NCBI GenBank assembly: GCA_001600875.1
Contig: BCLD01000027.1
Span: 12,177 to 76,176, forward strand
From: Solicoccozyma terricola
Taxonomy: Eukaryota; Basidiomycota; Tremellomycetes; Filobasidiales; Piskurozymaceae
Reading direction: 5' to 3'
Length of the DNA: 64,000 nt
Under the pieces are notes generated by a model. That model saw only the letters and a program-made list of their open reading frames with translations, did no database searches and had not been told where the DNA came from. Made by a program: the position numbers and the translations under genes. Shown in pieces: positions 35,490 to 49,200 of this stretch (positions are counted from its first letter, which is position 1; each line of letters opens with the position of its first letter).

Positions 35490-37346
35490 ATGCCATCCAC
35501 TGTCTTAACCCCAACCACGCCGCAGAAAGCTGCCGCCGCCGCCGCCGCTGCTTCAACATCACCTCCATCCTCGCCGCTCCGAACGACATTCTCAACGTCT
35601 TCCTCCCTATCACACATCCGCGCTCTCTACTCGTCCGCATCCCAATCCCACGTTCTCAACTTCTACGACTCCCTTTCACCCACAGAACAAAAATCATTGT
35701 TGGATCAACTATCAAGTATCGATGTCATTCGAGTCAATCGGATTTATAAAGTCGCGACGGAGAGTGAAAAGAAAGGGAAATCGAGTGTTCCAGTTGGGAA
35801 AGTAGATTACCTATCAGCTGGTATGGTTGATACGGAAGTATCATCATCAACACAACAACAACAACAGAACGGGAATGGGGTGATCATCGCTGGTCCAACC
35901 GTTCAAGCTGTTACTCCACCTGGTTATATCTCACCAAAAGAGGAAGAAATCCTACCTCTCCCTGTCGATGCCTATTCCTCTGTTCCATCACTTGATAAGG
36001 CAGAATTAGATAGATACGAAGAGATTGGATTAGAAGCGATTAGGAAAGGTCAAGTTGGAGTTTTACTCATGGCTGGTGGTCAAGGATCAAGATTAGGTAG
36101 TTCAGAACCAAAAGGATGTTATGATATCGGTCTACCATCTGGGAAATCTTTATTCCAGATTCAAGCGGAGAGGATCAAGAGGTTACATGATGTTGCGGGT
36201 GTTCCGTCGAATGGTGCAAAGAGGATTCCGTGGTATGTTATGACTTCGGGTCCGACGAGGGAAGCTACAGAGTTGTTCTTTGAGGAAAAGAATTGGTTTG
36301 GGTTGCAAAAGGAGGATGTCATTTTCTTCGATCAAGGTGAGTGTGAGAGTGGGAAGGAGGTGGGGTTTTGGGAAATTGGAGATAGTATTGACGAAGAAGC
36401 TGATTGGATATCATTGTCGTCGTTCGCTTCGCTTCACTTTGCTCTATCAGGTGTCCTACCGGCACTCTCAAACGATGGCAAACTCCTCTTGTCCACCAGA
36501 TCATCCCTCGCCGTGGCTCCCGATGGGAACGGCGGATTATACGCCGCAATCCGCCAACCACTGTCCCCATCGCTTCCCAACACCTCCGTCCTCACCGACA
36601 TGCGTGCCCGAGGTATCAAATACGTCCACGCGTATTGCGTCGATAATTGTCTCGTTCGAGTCGCGGATCCGGTGTTCATCGGTTATTGTATCGACAAAGG
36701 TGCAGCTTGTGGTGCAAAAGTTGTCAAGAAGTTGACTGCACACGAGTCGGTCGGAGTACTGGCATTGAAAGGCGATGTATATTCCGTTGTGGAATATTCG
36801 GAACTCTCGAAAGAAATGGCGGAAATTATCGATCAATCGACAGGTGATCTCGCGTTTCGAGCTGCGAATATCGCAAACCACTTTTACACCACCGATTTCT
36901 TGGATTCTGTCGAGGCGATGGAAACTGAGATGGTATTCCACATCGCGAGGAAGAAGATCCCGACGATCGATATGGAGACTGGGGAATTCATTAAACCTAC
37001 TGAACCGAATGGTATGAAGCTCGAACTCTTCGTCTTTGATGTCTTCCCATTCACCAAGCGACTCGAGGTGTTGGAAGTCGGAAGGGAGGATGAGTTTTCA
37101 CCGCTCAAGAACGGACCGGGCAGTACCTCGAACAATGCAGAGACAAGCCGAAATGACTTGTTGGCAATGCATGCGAGGTGGTTGCGGGCAGCGGGAGCGG
37201 AACTAGACGATGGGGTGCAAGTAGAGTTGAGTCCAGCGATCACCTACTCAGGCGAAGGCCTGGAGAGTGTCCAGGGTTGGAAATTCGTCAGAAGTGGGGC
37301 GGCGGAGACGGTGGATCAGCTGAAGGCGCTGACTCTGGCTGCTTAG
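35490..37346 (+). CDS. UAP1: UDP-N-acetylglucosamine pyrophosphorylase
   Basis: Two exons (35490-36336 and 36451-37346) give 580 residues. The enzyme makes UDP-GlcNAc from UTP and GlcNAc-1-phosphate, the precursor for chitin, N-glycans and GPI anchors; it is cytosolic. The nucleotide loop LLMAGGQGSRLGSSEPKGCY is intact, followed by WYVMTSGPTREATELFFEE, DVIFFDQG, GNGGLYAAI, KYVHAYCVDNCLVRVADP and the C-terminal domain ending before the extra AETVDQL tail. About 80 N-terminal residues rich in Ala, Ser, Pro and Thr extend beyond the usual start. The 114-nt intron is in frame and without stops, so an unspliced message would encode 38 extra residues inside the catalytic domain. The first in-frame ATG was taken as start. 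Confidence 0.95.
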   Translation: MPSTVLTPTTPQKAAAAAAAASTSPPSSPLRTTFSTSSSLSHIRALYSSASQSHVLNFYDSLSPTEQKSLLDQLSSIDVIRVNRIYKVATESEKKGKSSVPVGKVDYLSAGMVDTEVSSSTQQQQQNGNGVIIAGPTVQAVTPPGYISPKEEEILPLPVDAYSSVPSLDKAELDRYEEIGLEAIRKGQVGVLLMAGGQGSRLGSSEPKGCYDIGLPSGKSLFQIQAERIKRLHDVAGVPSNGAKRIPWYVMTSGPTREATELFFEEKNWFGLQKEDVIFFDQGECESGKEVGFWEIGDSIDEEADWISLSSFASLHFALSGVLPALSNDGKLLLSTRSSLAVAPDGNGGLYAAIRQPLSPSLPNTSVLTDMRARGIKYVHAYCVDNCLVRVADPVFIGYCIDKGAACGAKVVKKLTAHESVGVLALKGDVYSVVEYSELSKEMAEIIDQSTGDLAFRAANIANHFYTTDFLDSVEAMETEMVFHIARKKIPTIDMETGEFIKPTEPNGMKLELFVFDVFPFTKRLEVLEVGREDEFSPLKNGPGSTSNNAETSRNDLLAMHARWLRAAGAELDDGVQVELSPAITYSGEGLESVQGWKFVRSGAAETVDQLKALTLAA

Positions 37347-37547
37347 AGGAGCGGAATACAATGGACAATAATTTCTTTCTTTTATCTTTTCTCTTCTCAT
37401 GATAATTCCTCTTTCCTCGCTACTTTCATTCTAGTCCTATACACTCATCACCGCCGGCAACCCCGCGCCCCATCATAACCCAGATCATCATATATATAGT
37501 TTGATCAAATTTCAATGCATGATTCTGTCTCCCCCATTTCAACGTTA

Positions 37548-40500
37548 TCATCCATTCCTACCGCCAAACACGCCCACAATGACATGCCACCCAAACGCTC
37601 CCACTTGTATAACCCGCCTCAACTCCTTCCAGTCATCCACATAACCCACAGGGACAGGCTCTGCGCCCGCGGGTAAAAACACTACAAAGTCCTCTTGATG
37701 CGTGACCAACGAGCGGAAAAGCGATCCCAATAGGAAGCAGACGAACCCGAGGATCACAACAGCAACCAGTGGAATCTGTGGACCGAGATTCTGTGAATGT
37801 GCTATGCTGGACACAACCACCGTGATAGGCGAAGAGATTGCAGAGACCGCTTCATTCAGAGCCGCCGGTTGCCTTTCCTTCGGTGGGACTTTGACGGCAT
37901 GATCACTGGGCCTCGCACGAGGCGCCGCAACGGCTGTTCTGGCGGGAAAGGTGAAAAATTGGTAGAGGGAATTGGATCGAGCTGGCGCTGGACGTTGACG
38001 CATCGATGGCTCTGATGGAGTGGCGGGTGGCTGGTAAAGGCAGAGACAATTCAGACGGTGACGACTTCGTGACGGTTCTCGGCACGGACTCACCGTGCCT
38101 GGCCGGATTGGTGTACCTACGATCGGCGATGGTGATTCTGCACGTTCACCCGCATTCTCGCCCGTATCGACGGCAGGAACATCTGCAATACCACAGCGCA
38201 TCGAGTGTGCGACTGCCAGTGGGCGGGTCATCTCGGCAGCCGCGTCTTCAGTCGACCTGTTGACGAAGGAGAAGTCAGCCGAAGAATTTCATCGACGGCA
38301 ATCCACTCACAACGGCATATCCAAAGTCGGCCAATCCCTTGGACCTACTAATCGGGCGCCCCCCAATTCCTTGATAGCTACATCACCGTCCCTCCACACA
38401 AAACGATGCCCAGTTCCGAAGGCAGCAGGTCGGACAGCGATGGAGATACCCACCACGCATCCTTGGGATCGCAGCGTTGCCAGCCATGATGGCACGAAAG
38501 GCTTTATAACAGTCTTCCCCGACGATAGCGGGTCGACAGCAGACGCAGGATGAATCTCCAATGCCACTCGTACCGTAAAACCAGAGATGTTGGGATCAGT
38601 GGACGACGTCCGGAGAAGGGAGCGCGGCGTTTTGACAACGTCGACGACGTATGGCAAGCGAGGCTGGTCGACATCGGGCACGGGATCATCTAGAGATATG
38701 ATGTCAGATTCAGTCCCATTCGTGGGGGCTGCCCATGTCCCGGTAACCGATACGTTAAACGTCACATCTTCCTGCCTTGCCTCCACATATGTCTCCGAGA
38801 AGATCAGACGGGATGTTGTCAATGTCGAAATTGCTTCAATGCTCTGTTTGCTGTGGGAACGCCAGGAAGACAGCTTGCCTGACGAACCGTTGGCTCCCTC
38901 GCGAGGATATCGAGCGTTACTGACTTCTGGTGGACCGAATTCCTGACCCGGCTTGACGAGGATAATGGACTTGGCGTCGCCTTCCTTCTCAGAGCGCTGT
39001 GCGAGGAGTGTCACAGCACCTCCGACACCGTTCAGTGACTCGCTAACCTTTCTTCCCGAGTCGAGGCCCTCTCGTCTCAGATGAAAGCCAGAAGGTGGTA
39101 ACGTCACGAATGGCCTCGGTCCAGTCGCTCGCAGTAGCCGTTGCATATTGGTCAGGATCGGCGCGTGACGATTGTAATTGAGCGTATTGTTGACAGCGGA
39201 AGGAACGTTCTGGAAGTCGTACGCGCTGATGTAGGTACACCTAGAAGACGGGATCTCGTATGTATCCGGCGAGTATGCATCGAGGTCTTCCAGGATCCAC
39301 CCTTCGAGAAGGACACGACCGTAGGTGTAGCTGTTAGGATTGTACCTCTTCTCATCGAATCCCAGCTTATCCAGCTCAAAGAGCGATGTTGCCGCAACAA
39401 AAAACCGATCATTGAAACTAGGTACTTCTTCCTCGTTAGGCGCCATCGAACCGGATTCCGTGCTTGACGAAGCCACACTGCTGGCCATTAAGAATCCACG
39501 ACCGCGGATAGGCATGGCCATTACCGATGCCGAGCACGCCTTGAACCTTAGTACGATGCCATCGCCGTATGTGGCTAGAGCAAGTTCACTTTGCACTCTC
39601 TCGTCCCATCCCTTCGCTCCTCCTTGTATGACCGAGAGTACTTCTCGCGACGAGAACCCTCTCATGATACCGGTACTGCGGTAAGTGGAGACCGAGGTTG
39701 GATCGATGGAGTCTTTCCGTTCCAAAACAAACCCATCTTCCTTCTTGCCGCCGACGCTGATCCAGCGCTGCTCCTCAGCGGTCTCGTTGAGTCGCGCATC
39801 ATGTATGTCGAGAACTTGGGCAAGGGCCTTCATCGTTGCCTCTCGTGGACCCGCTGCCAAGTTCTCGGTATTCTGACTGACCGGGATGACGGCCGCCTTC
39901 GTTGCGCCACTGACTATTCCGTATAATGACGTAAAGGGGTAGGCCCAGGACGCCGCCGCTGCTGTCGGAGTCAGACTGGCAGGTTGAATGTTGAGCCCAT
40001 TGACGACAACAGCAGACGTCGTGTCAGGCGATCCATCACGTATACTTGTCATTCGCCGTCTCAGCATAGGCAAGGCTGGCCGGTCCAAGGGCTGCCGTTG
40101 AGGCCTTCCTCGCTTCTGCTTCTTTAGACTCTCGACGTCCGCAGGTGGGAGTTCCTCAAGCTGTATCTTCAGCTTTGAGCCGTTTACCGTGGCTATGGGC
40201 CGATCTTTCGTTCCTTCCGCCAATCCTTTACGGACAGAAAGGGTCACTTTATCAGATCCGAGTGCAGCACGATCATGCTCAATAGTGAACCAGAGACCGC
40301 CATAGCCAGTGACTCGGTGACGTTTTAACGCGGACGCCTGAAGTGGGGGCGGATCTACGGTGATCTCGATCGAAGATGACCATGCGTCACAGTCGCAGCG
40401 GAACTGACATTCGACTCGCGACCCCTTCGGGTTCCCAACCGGTGTCTCAGGCGGATGGTCCTCTCGAGTGGGAGACATGATTGACGTGGCGCTCGAATCC

Positions 40501-43064
40501 ACAGGTCGCAAAGAGGGCCGAACGTCTTCAATGCTTGCGCTGGGCTGATACTCGAAGCGGAATGTCGCCTTGTCGTTCTCGTAACGACTGAACATAGCCT
40601 TGGCTCCGGTCAATGAGGTGACGACGGGAGGAGCACCAGACTTAATGGCCTGCTCGCCGGCCGCTGCCACGACCTGCAGTAGCGACGACTTGGACCTAGG
40701 GTCGCGCTGTTCTATCAACGAGACTTGCACGGTATTTGGTGACAGAGATTCGATTGACCATCCTTGAAGGTCGGTTTGAAGACGCGTTGCGCCGTCACCG
40801 ACTTCCGGAATATTGGGAAAGAACTGCTTGTCGTCTACGGACATGCCGACAAGGTGGATGCTTTCGGCCGTCTTGTATGTCGTGCGCAACAGAACGTTTT
40901 CGCGTGCGCTTTGGCCAGATATGAGGAAGTGAGAATCGCAAACGAGCAACACAGAGCCCACTGTCTACTCACGTCGTGGACCACGCCGCCTTTCCCTTGA
41001 CCCACCATAGCTCACTAAACTCGTTGAGATGTTCTAGGAGGATCGCATCGTCGTAGCCGGTTTCCCAGGAGATGCTGGACCCCCAATTTGCAACGACAGC
41101 GTACATGTCCCAGATGCCAATGCCTACAAAAACACCCTCAGCCCGGAGAACATTCAATGTCGGGTCGATCGAGCGAAGTTGATGTAGTGCAACGCCACGG
41201 CCCTCATTAATCGGTTTCCATTTGGCCTCGGGTTCTTGAAGTAAAGAAGTGAAGTCTGCGGCGAGGGGGAAGAGATCAGCTGCTATTTTGAATTGCTCTA
41301 ATATCAGAACTCACAGATGTAGTTGCGTTTGATCATCGAAGCAATCGCCTTCTCTTCAACTGCTGATCGTAACTGTCTCCCGTTCCTCATTGTCTTTGCT
41401 ACGGACGCACTCAACACTTTCTTGCTCAGATTGGTTGTCTCCGCTGACAGAATCTCATCTACCGCACTAAGTATGCTCCCTGTCTCGCTTGGTCCAGTGA
41501 ACGAGATGCCACTAAATACGCTTTCCTGCTCGGACAGAGGGACGGGCATGGTAGTGAACTTTGACCTAGGTTCCATTTCCTCAATTTCAGCAGAGACACC
41601 ATTGATTCGCACGCCTGTAGGGGCGGCTGTCGTACGCTCGATTGAGATGCTGACTCGAGCAAGATCTTCATTCGAAGCCAGACGCGGATGAGACAGCCGC
41701 AATACCAATCGTTGGAGACCCGAGGACAAGGAAGTATATCGACCAATGAAAGTTGTCCACTCCAATGGAGTTGAGGAGGTACTACCTTTGACATGAATCT
41801 GCACGTCCCAGCTCTGCCCAGGCCAGAGACCGAATTCTACCGCTCGGAAAAGTCTACGTCGTTCCTTGAGATCCTCAAGTGCTTCTGCACCTTCGAGACT
41901 GCCCACAGATCGGTTCACAGAGATCCCACCATTCGATTCTTCGGCCTCTGTCTCGCTAACGACGACATACTTGATGCCGAGAACTACTCTTGTCGTATCA
42001 AACGTTAGATCCCCAACATCTATGCCCGCTCCGAATCCAGAAAGAGTTGGAACTCGTGCTTCCTGACTCCTGGCGTGTTTGAACAGGTTGACGAGCATGT
42101 TTGGTAATTGTGATGGCAAACTAGCACCCATCAACCAGGATCCTTTCGGATCCCACTGCCAAAAGCAAGTGATTCGAAGAGCTTCTCGAGTGGTTCCTGG
42201 AGTGATATCGCCGTCCACATGAGCAGCAGGAATACTTTGAATATGCCATGCAAGGATACCTATATTTGCGCGAACGTAGGGTGGTGCGGGTCGGAGGTAG
42301 GCAGGTTCGTTGGGGGACCGTGGGAGTGATGTCGAGACGAGGATGAGGTTCTGGCCGTCACAGAAGGTCTTTGAGATAGTAATTGCGTCGCGAGGGCTGT
42401 AGCGATCCTCAAAGGCATGAGCTGAATGTACTTACTTCAACCTCAATATCCGGAAAGACGGAACACCCACCTTGCTGGCCAACCTAAACGATATCTGGTG
42501 CTGTTGATCCGGGTATTGACATCCAAAACATCCAGAACACTAGCACCTTCTACCATGTTGTCCCCTGATAGTCCATGCATATGGCAGCAGCGATGTCAGC
42601 TGAAGTCATGTGCGTCCGCTCAGGGAAAAAAGCACTCACACGACCCAGCCGTTTCGGGTGTCTGCAGTAAACCCTTGAATACATCTACGTCGTACCACGC
42701 CTTGTCGCTCTCAGCCAATGGCCAGTCCATGACCGCACGAACCACATCTCCCTTCTTGCTGGACCGCTTATGGAGGACGACATCGCTTGGAAGTGGATCA
42801 TTAGAGCGCGGGGAAGGGAATAGGAAATCCCTTCGAATGCCGCTGGCCGGTGTGGTAGCCGTTGGAGTGGCACCGTTGGTCGCTATAGGCTTCCATGCTC
42901 GGTTAGAATGGGAGGAGAGGATGCGAAATTGAGTCAAGGCGTCACTGAGTGCCTTGTCCCATGATGAGTGGAGGCTGTGATGAGGAGATGGATATCAGCT
43001 GGTGTGAGAAGGACCGCCGACGGCGTGCTTACGCAGAACCATCACTCAGCAGGGTCGAAGTCAT
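37548..43064 (-). CDS. Triple START-like domain membrane protein
   Basis: Eight exons (43033-43064, 42640-42974, 42471-42564, 41315-42396, 40973-41255, 38311-40908, 38094-38256, 37548-38030) give 1689 residues. Three START-like lipid-binding segments can be read. The first, about residues 10-275, has RAVMDWPLAESDKAWYDVDV, SWDNMVEGASVLDVLD and the diagnostic RLGWPASPRDAITISKTFC. The second, about 512-750, has WETGYDDAILLEHL and TTARENVLLRTTYKTAES. The third, about 967-1200, has WISVGGKKEDGF, VSTYRSTGIMRGFSSREVLS and MPIRGRGFL. Between them are beta-rich segments and a basic KKQKRGRPQRQP stretch near residue 870. A single membrane segment (IPLVAVVILGFVCFLLGSLF) lies near residue 1615. Lipid transfer or sensing at a membrane is inferred; no characterised homologue is recalled. 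Domain calls 2 and 3 are weaker than 1. Confidence 0.75.
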
Positions 43065-43299
43065 GCTTGGGCATGGCCTGTCCGGCTGATGGTGTTGATG
43101 CAGCTTCTGCGGCCTATGACGATGCTCTGTGATGTCGCTGTGAGATGGGTGAGATGGATGTTGAGGATGATCTACGCGCTCGTTGCTCAGTATTACGCGG
43201 CAGCCCATCCCTCACACAGCTCAAAGGGAAAACAGCTTCATCTTCCACGACCGGCTTCATCCTACTCCATCAGGCATGCAATAGCAAGTCCCAGCAACC

Positions 43300-46200
43300 A
43301 TGGCAAGCGCAGATCTACCAACTGATACAGGTGGCATCAGTCCTGCGGTCGTGGAGACTCCTACCGCCAAGGGTGTTGCCACTACCTCCAAGAGTAGTGC
43401 CCCAGTGCTCCGGTCAACACCTACAGTCAGATCACGCTCGGCGTCGTCAGCCAGTGCAACTACACTAAATGGTCCGGTCGTAGGGTTTGGTATGACATCC
43501 GGGACTGGATTATCTGCAGAAACAATCCAGAGGTCGGGTCGAGGCAGGTCATCTCGAGGTCAGTCCGCAGCTAACATTCAACTTCTCATTGATTGACACC
43601 GATCTAACATATCATACATCCCCACAGCTGCAGCTGCAGCTCTGCTCGCATCGGATACCCGCTACAAGCGATATGCTCAAGCCATCGACCGATGTCTTTC
43701 CACGTTCGACACCGTAGCAGAATGGGCAGACTTCATAGCGTTTTTGTCACGTCTACTGAAGACTATTCAGTCTGCTCAACCTCCCTTCTCTGAGATACCC
43801 TACAAGTTGATCATAGCTAAACGACTCGCTCAAGGTCTGAATCCAGCACTACCTAATGGTGTTCATCAGAAATCCCTAGAAGTTTATCGAGAAATTCTCA
43901 GGTCGATAGGTATCGATGGCCTGAAACGGGACCTGCAGGTCTGGACACCTGGATTATTCCCATTCTTTCAATTCGCAGCGACCGGACTCAAACCAACATT
44001 GCTCGATCTCTACGAAAGTTTCTATATCCCGCTTGGAAAGGACTTGCGTCCAGTGGCTAAATCGATGGCGCTCGCACTCCTACCCGGCATCGAAGAAGAG
44101 ACGGGAGATTACTTTGATCGGACTCTTGATTTGTTGACCAAATTAGCAAATTCGGTGGATACTGGATTCTTCTATCAGTGTCTCTTTCTGATCATGGTCA
44201 CGAATGCAAGCTCGCGACTAGCAGCGGTTCATTACTTGTCGAGAAGGCTGAAGCCGAGATTGAGCGAATCAGAAATGGGAGGAACAGCAGGACTAGCGGA
44301 GATTATCGGATCAGATACTGGATTACTCGTGCGAGGTTTGGCCGCTGGATTGGATGATGACACCGTCTTGGTAAGAAGAGGTGTGTTGGACTTGCTCATT
44401 GCGATCTTGCCATTGCACAAGATGCCTACCAGGTGCGCAAAGAACAGTCTGAATGGCGGCATATACATGGTACTGACTTGAAACATGTTTCAAATAGCAA
44501 CGTCAATGCAGAAGGCCAACGGCAGCTCATGTCAGCGGCTTGTTCCATCGTCCTTCGACGGGATCTCTCACTCAATAAACGGCTCTACATCTGGCTGCTC
44601 GGTCCCTCGGACGAAGCAGAAAAACAGGCTGAATATTTCCAGTTGCATACTCTCTCCACGCTCACAGAAGCTCTGGCAGGTGATATGGCGGAAGCCACCT
44701 TGCCAGCGCAGACCAAAGACATGAACACACCGTTCAAGGTATACATCGCCTTGCTGGACAAATGGGAAATCGGGTACCCGTTGTCAGAGGCGTTGGCGCT
44801 GAGAGCTTTGGAGACTCTAAGAGATGGTATCGAGACTCTTAAAGGATCGAATGATGCTACGATTCGAATTCAAGGCAATGATGTGGGTGGCTAATTAGAA
44901 GTAACGATGTTTCGCTGGCTGACATTTCGAATTGATATCAGCTCCTGCTCACTGCTCACACGCTTTACGAGGCCAGTGAACCACATATCATATGGTCGAA
45001 CTTTTACCGCTTTATCTGCCAAGATTTCGAACCTGATATTCAAGCTAATGAAAACGTCCTGCATATGGACCTCATTATCTGGGTGCTCAACAGCTTTCGA
45101 ATACATGACGACGAGGTCTTGCTGGTGCATGCACCATTGTTGTTAGGCAGAGTCATGCAATTCGTCCAGGTCAGTCCTCATTATCACACGCACGTCCAGC
45201 AGTCATTGATAAAGGTCTGTTCACTCAGGATCGAGTGAATACAAATTCTATACCTGCGTCAGAAGACTCACCAATTGTACAATCAGCGTTGGAAGTAGCT
45301 CTCCTTCTCGCGAACATTGTCCCGAGGGCCGCATTCAATGATAGCTCTACGGACAGCAACGGCGACGTGAATGCGAATGGCCTTCGTGCTGCGGATAAGA
45401 TTTACCAAGCTGCTGAGCAGAATCTTGGTTCCTTCTATCTTGGAGGCCACGATTACTTCGCTCTCCTGTTCAAATGCGTCATGGATTGTTTCCGACCCTT
45501 GAAAACCGCCACCGATGCCACGGTAATTAGCCTGGCTTCGATCTGCCAACGACTTGTGGCAACTCAACGCGAAGACGGAGAGGATCAACATTTATCTTGG
45601 GATTCAGCGGAATGGATTCAGTTGGTAGCAGAGCTCGCTCAGCAGGTGCGCTTACAGAGATGAAGAGGGAGAAGGAGTCCTGACTTTTATCTCTCATTCA
45701 CAGAGAACATCATTTGAAGTTTTGCAGGCCCTCGTGTCGACATTGGTCATTCTGAGGGATTGTCTGAATATCAGACCGTCCGTGGCTGTCGACAGCCTCG
45801 CCACTCTTCGGCCCCTCATCATTTCCGTACGTCTGAGGATTATGGCCAGATTCGTCGCATAATACTGATTGCCTCGCACGTAGGCTTTTGATAAGCTGGA
45901 AAGTCATAGTCTTGACATCCAGCCGGCAATAGTTGCGCTCATTTGGCAGCTGCATGATTTGCGTCCTGGTTATGTTCTCGCGACCATTGTCTGCGAGCGA
46001 CTTGGGGCAGGCGATCGTACAATGCAAACGAGAGCTATGAATGCTTTTGGCACGCTCTGGAGATTGACAGGTACCTTAACATCCACCTTCCCGATCACAT
46101 CGCAATTGACTCATGTTTCCTTGAATTCCTCAGACGAATCACACAACCCTGGCACCGTTCTCTACCGACCAGCGTTGATGATCCTTGGCTTCTTGCGTCA

Positions 46201-49200
46201 CGAGAACCTGGTGCTAAAGCGTGCAGCAGAGACATGGATGAGGTGCTACTTGCGATCCGCTTTTCGGTGAGCTATGCGCTGCAAGCCTCCCGATAAGGTT
46301 GAAAGCCGACGTCATCATTCTCTTCAGCATCCTGGACCCTCTACTCGTTGATCTACTCAATGACGACCTGCGCACCAAGTCTCATACATTGGAGCTCGCA
46401 GAACACCAGATCACAGTGCCTCGATATATCTGTCGTGTTGATTTCGACAGATGCAGAGTTCTTCTTGAAGTCACTCTCAACCTCATCGAGATTGGCGGAC
46501 ATACTATGCAGCGCTCTTGTCTCGGCACTGCTGTTAAAGACACAGCGAACGAGCAACTACTTCCTCTTGTGACGGCCGGTGCGTACATGAGTGTCTTGAT
46601 CAGTTGAATTCCCAGCTGATTTATCAACTCTAGATGCGGAATTGCACCAAGGATCCTCCTACACTGACATGATCGTGGGGCTATGTACGAGGTATGTTTG
46701 AGCCAGGAATACGCCCTGCCCAACGCTGACTGATGGCTCACGTGGAAGGCTGGCTTCCACTCAACCCTCTAATATCGACACGCAAGCGAGCACTGAGGCC
46801 AACGCCGGCGTCCAATCAGCTGCTATCCAGATCCTGCAGGTCCTGGTTGGAAGGGGCGACATCGGGGTGGCTCGACTTCGAAAGGTGGAAAGCAGCCTGG
46901 TTGACCAGCTCTTCGTTTGCATTCACACAAACTCTCTCGACATTCAAAACCAGCTGCTACACTTGCTTCATTCCGTCATATTGGCTATTGCTGCCGGAGA
47001 AGCTGCTCAAAGGGAACAACTCGCTCCCTCGACCATGGAAGACCCTAGAGTCGGCGAACGCAACTCTCGTATTAGCATTTCGGAGCTCTCCAGCCCTCTG
47101 CTTCTCAGGGTACTGCAGGATGGCATTGTCGTAAAGTCGAACCGATGCTTGTTGCAGTTCTGGGTCGACTTCATCCTCATGACGATTCCGCATTTGGTGG
47201 GAAATCTGCAATCATTGAGTTTCCCTCTGTGCGACACCATATGTAAGGAGATCGACTCAGCGGCTTCAACATGGCAGAACGCCCTCCACGGCAGTGCCGC
47301 CGTCACCGAAGCCGAAGTGGTGATGCTCCTGTCTTGCTTGGAGAGGGTTGTTCTTACTGCCATGAGCTGGTCACATCTTCACACTGACAAGAGTATGAAC
47401 CAGAAAGCGTCTGCCGAGGCACCGGGTCTATTTGGCTATGTGTCCAACGTCTTTCAGGCTGACGTGCCAATGTCCGCGCATAGTCCAGTGGGTGTTCTCC
47501 ATTGTGACTTCGCCTGGTTCATATCGACTGACGGAGTCTTGTCCTTTTTCAGCTACGGATGCCTGGGGTGCGATGCCTCAGGACCGCTGTGAGCACCCTG
47601 GTGCTCGTATGGCAAAATGGTTCGGGATCAACAAATGGCCCCTTGGCTAGATGTACGAGCCGATGCCGCAAGATGTGTGAGCGTCTATTTCAGAATCACG
47701 AGGATGAGGTGTTATCCGCCATAGTGGAGTGCGCTGTCAGCGATGAAGGGGCCATGTTGGTAAGTTGCCCTTATCCTTCCCCTTGTTTTCTCTATGATGA
47801 ACAGATCTATGCAACAGTACCCATCGGCACCGGAGTTATTGGAGCTGCTTTCATCGGGAGGGGCTCAAGATCTCGTCAAACGTCTCTGCGAGAGCCTGAC
47901 AGCAACTCTCATAGCTAGTCCGAAGACCGGGGACAGCGGAGCTACAATGTGCGTGTATGTGATTCAGGCATAGTGCATTACTAACGCAAGGAGGTCAAAA
48001 AGTCACCAAAAAAAGCTTTTGCACTTCCTCTTGGAATACTTTGAGACACTGGAGGGCCCTATAGTCGTACAATCTTGGCCCCCTTGCTTGAACCTAGCGA
48101 AAGCGGCGTATACCAACGCGTCGAATGTCGTTCCGGATATTCTCTTGCTCTTTCTAAGGTTGGCATTCGCGTTAAGCTGTCTGACCAAGCATCTTACTGA
48201 TATCATCTCACTTCCAGATTCTTCACCAAATTCGGTGTACTGGTGTCGACAACGCCAGCGCTCGGTGACAAACGTATGCGAAAGGACTGGCAGGTGTGTT
48301 GTCTCGCACGCCACAGCATGTCAATCTGAGTCTGACCTTAGCGGTGTACAGGACTCCTACTCGAAGCTCCTTGATTCGGTCCTTGTGACAGCTGGAAGGG
48401 GAGCATTCGCGCCCTCGCGGCCTTCGACACCCAAGCTTCCGTCCGTTCCTTCCGTCAATGGATCGATTGAAAAGGGTAAGGCTGCAAATGAAGACTAGTA
48501 CAATGGTAGTAACGGCTGACTCTGCTTCCCCTTTGAGCTCCTCTACGGCGTATTTCAAAGGAGAACCTGCAGTCGACGAGTGTATTCGAGGATGTGCTTG
48601 ATCGAGTGAGTAGACAGTTGGTGCTATTTTGCAACCATCTGAGCGACATCTGAGCAACAATTTCTCCGCATAGCTGTGCCAACTCCTTGCTAGTGAGGTG
48701 ATACCTCATCTGAGGGATTTACTCATTGACACAGAGCGAGTGCAGACGGCCTGTGGAGCTATCGCCCAACATGTGTTGCAGCCGGCCTTCAAAGCACGAC
48801 CCAGGTAAGTTGGGCAAGGGAGCGTAGACAGTAACATGGCCTCATACGATTTTCGCACACTAGATACGGTGATGTTGATGGATTGGCTCTCGATATCCTC
48901 CTAGCAATGAGTCGGCTCACCACGGTACAAAAGCACTGGCGAACATATGTATCAGAGGCGTTTGCCGACGGAACCGTCTTTCAAGCGAGCCAAGCCACGC
49001 GCTTGCAGTGGAAACAGCTGGTTGCCGTGATGATGGATCAAGAGCGGGAGCGTCTGCTGGATCTTTTGAGTGAGTGATTCTTGGAGAGACTATTCCCTCG
49101 CTGACATAGACTGTAAACAGATCGAGTCGCTGCGCCTCCCTCTGCCAATATTTTCGCCAATCGCGAGCTTGAAATGCAACAGCGATGCCTCAACCTGCGC

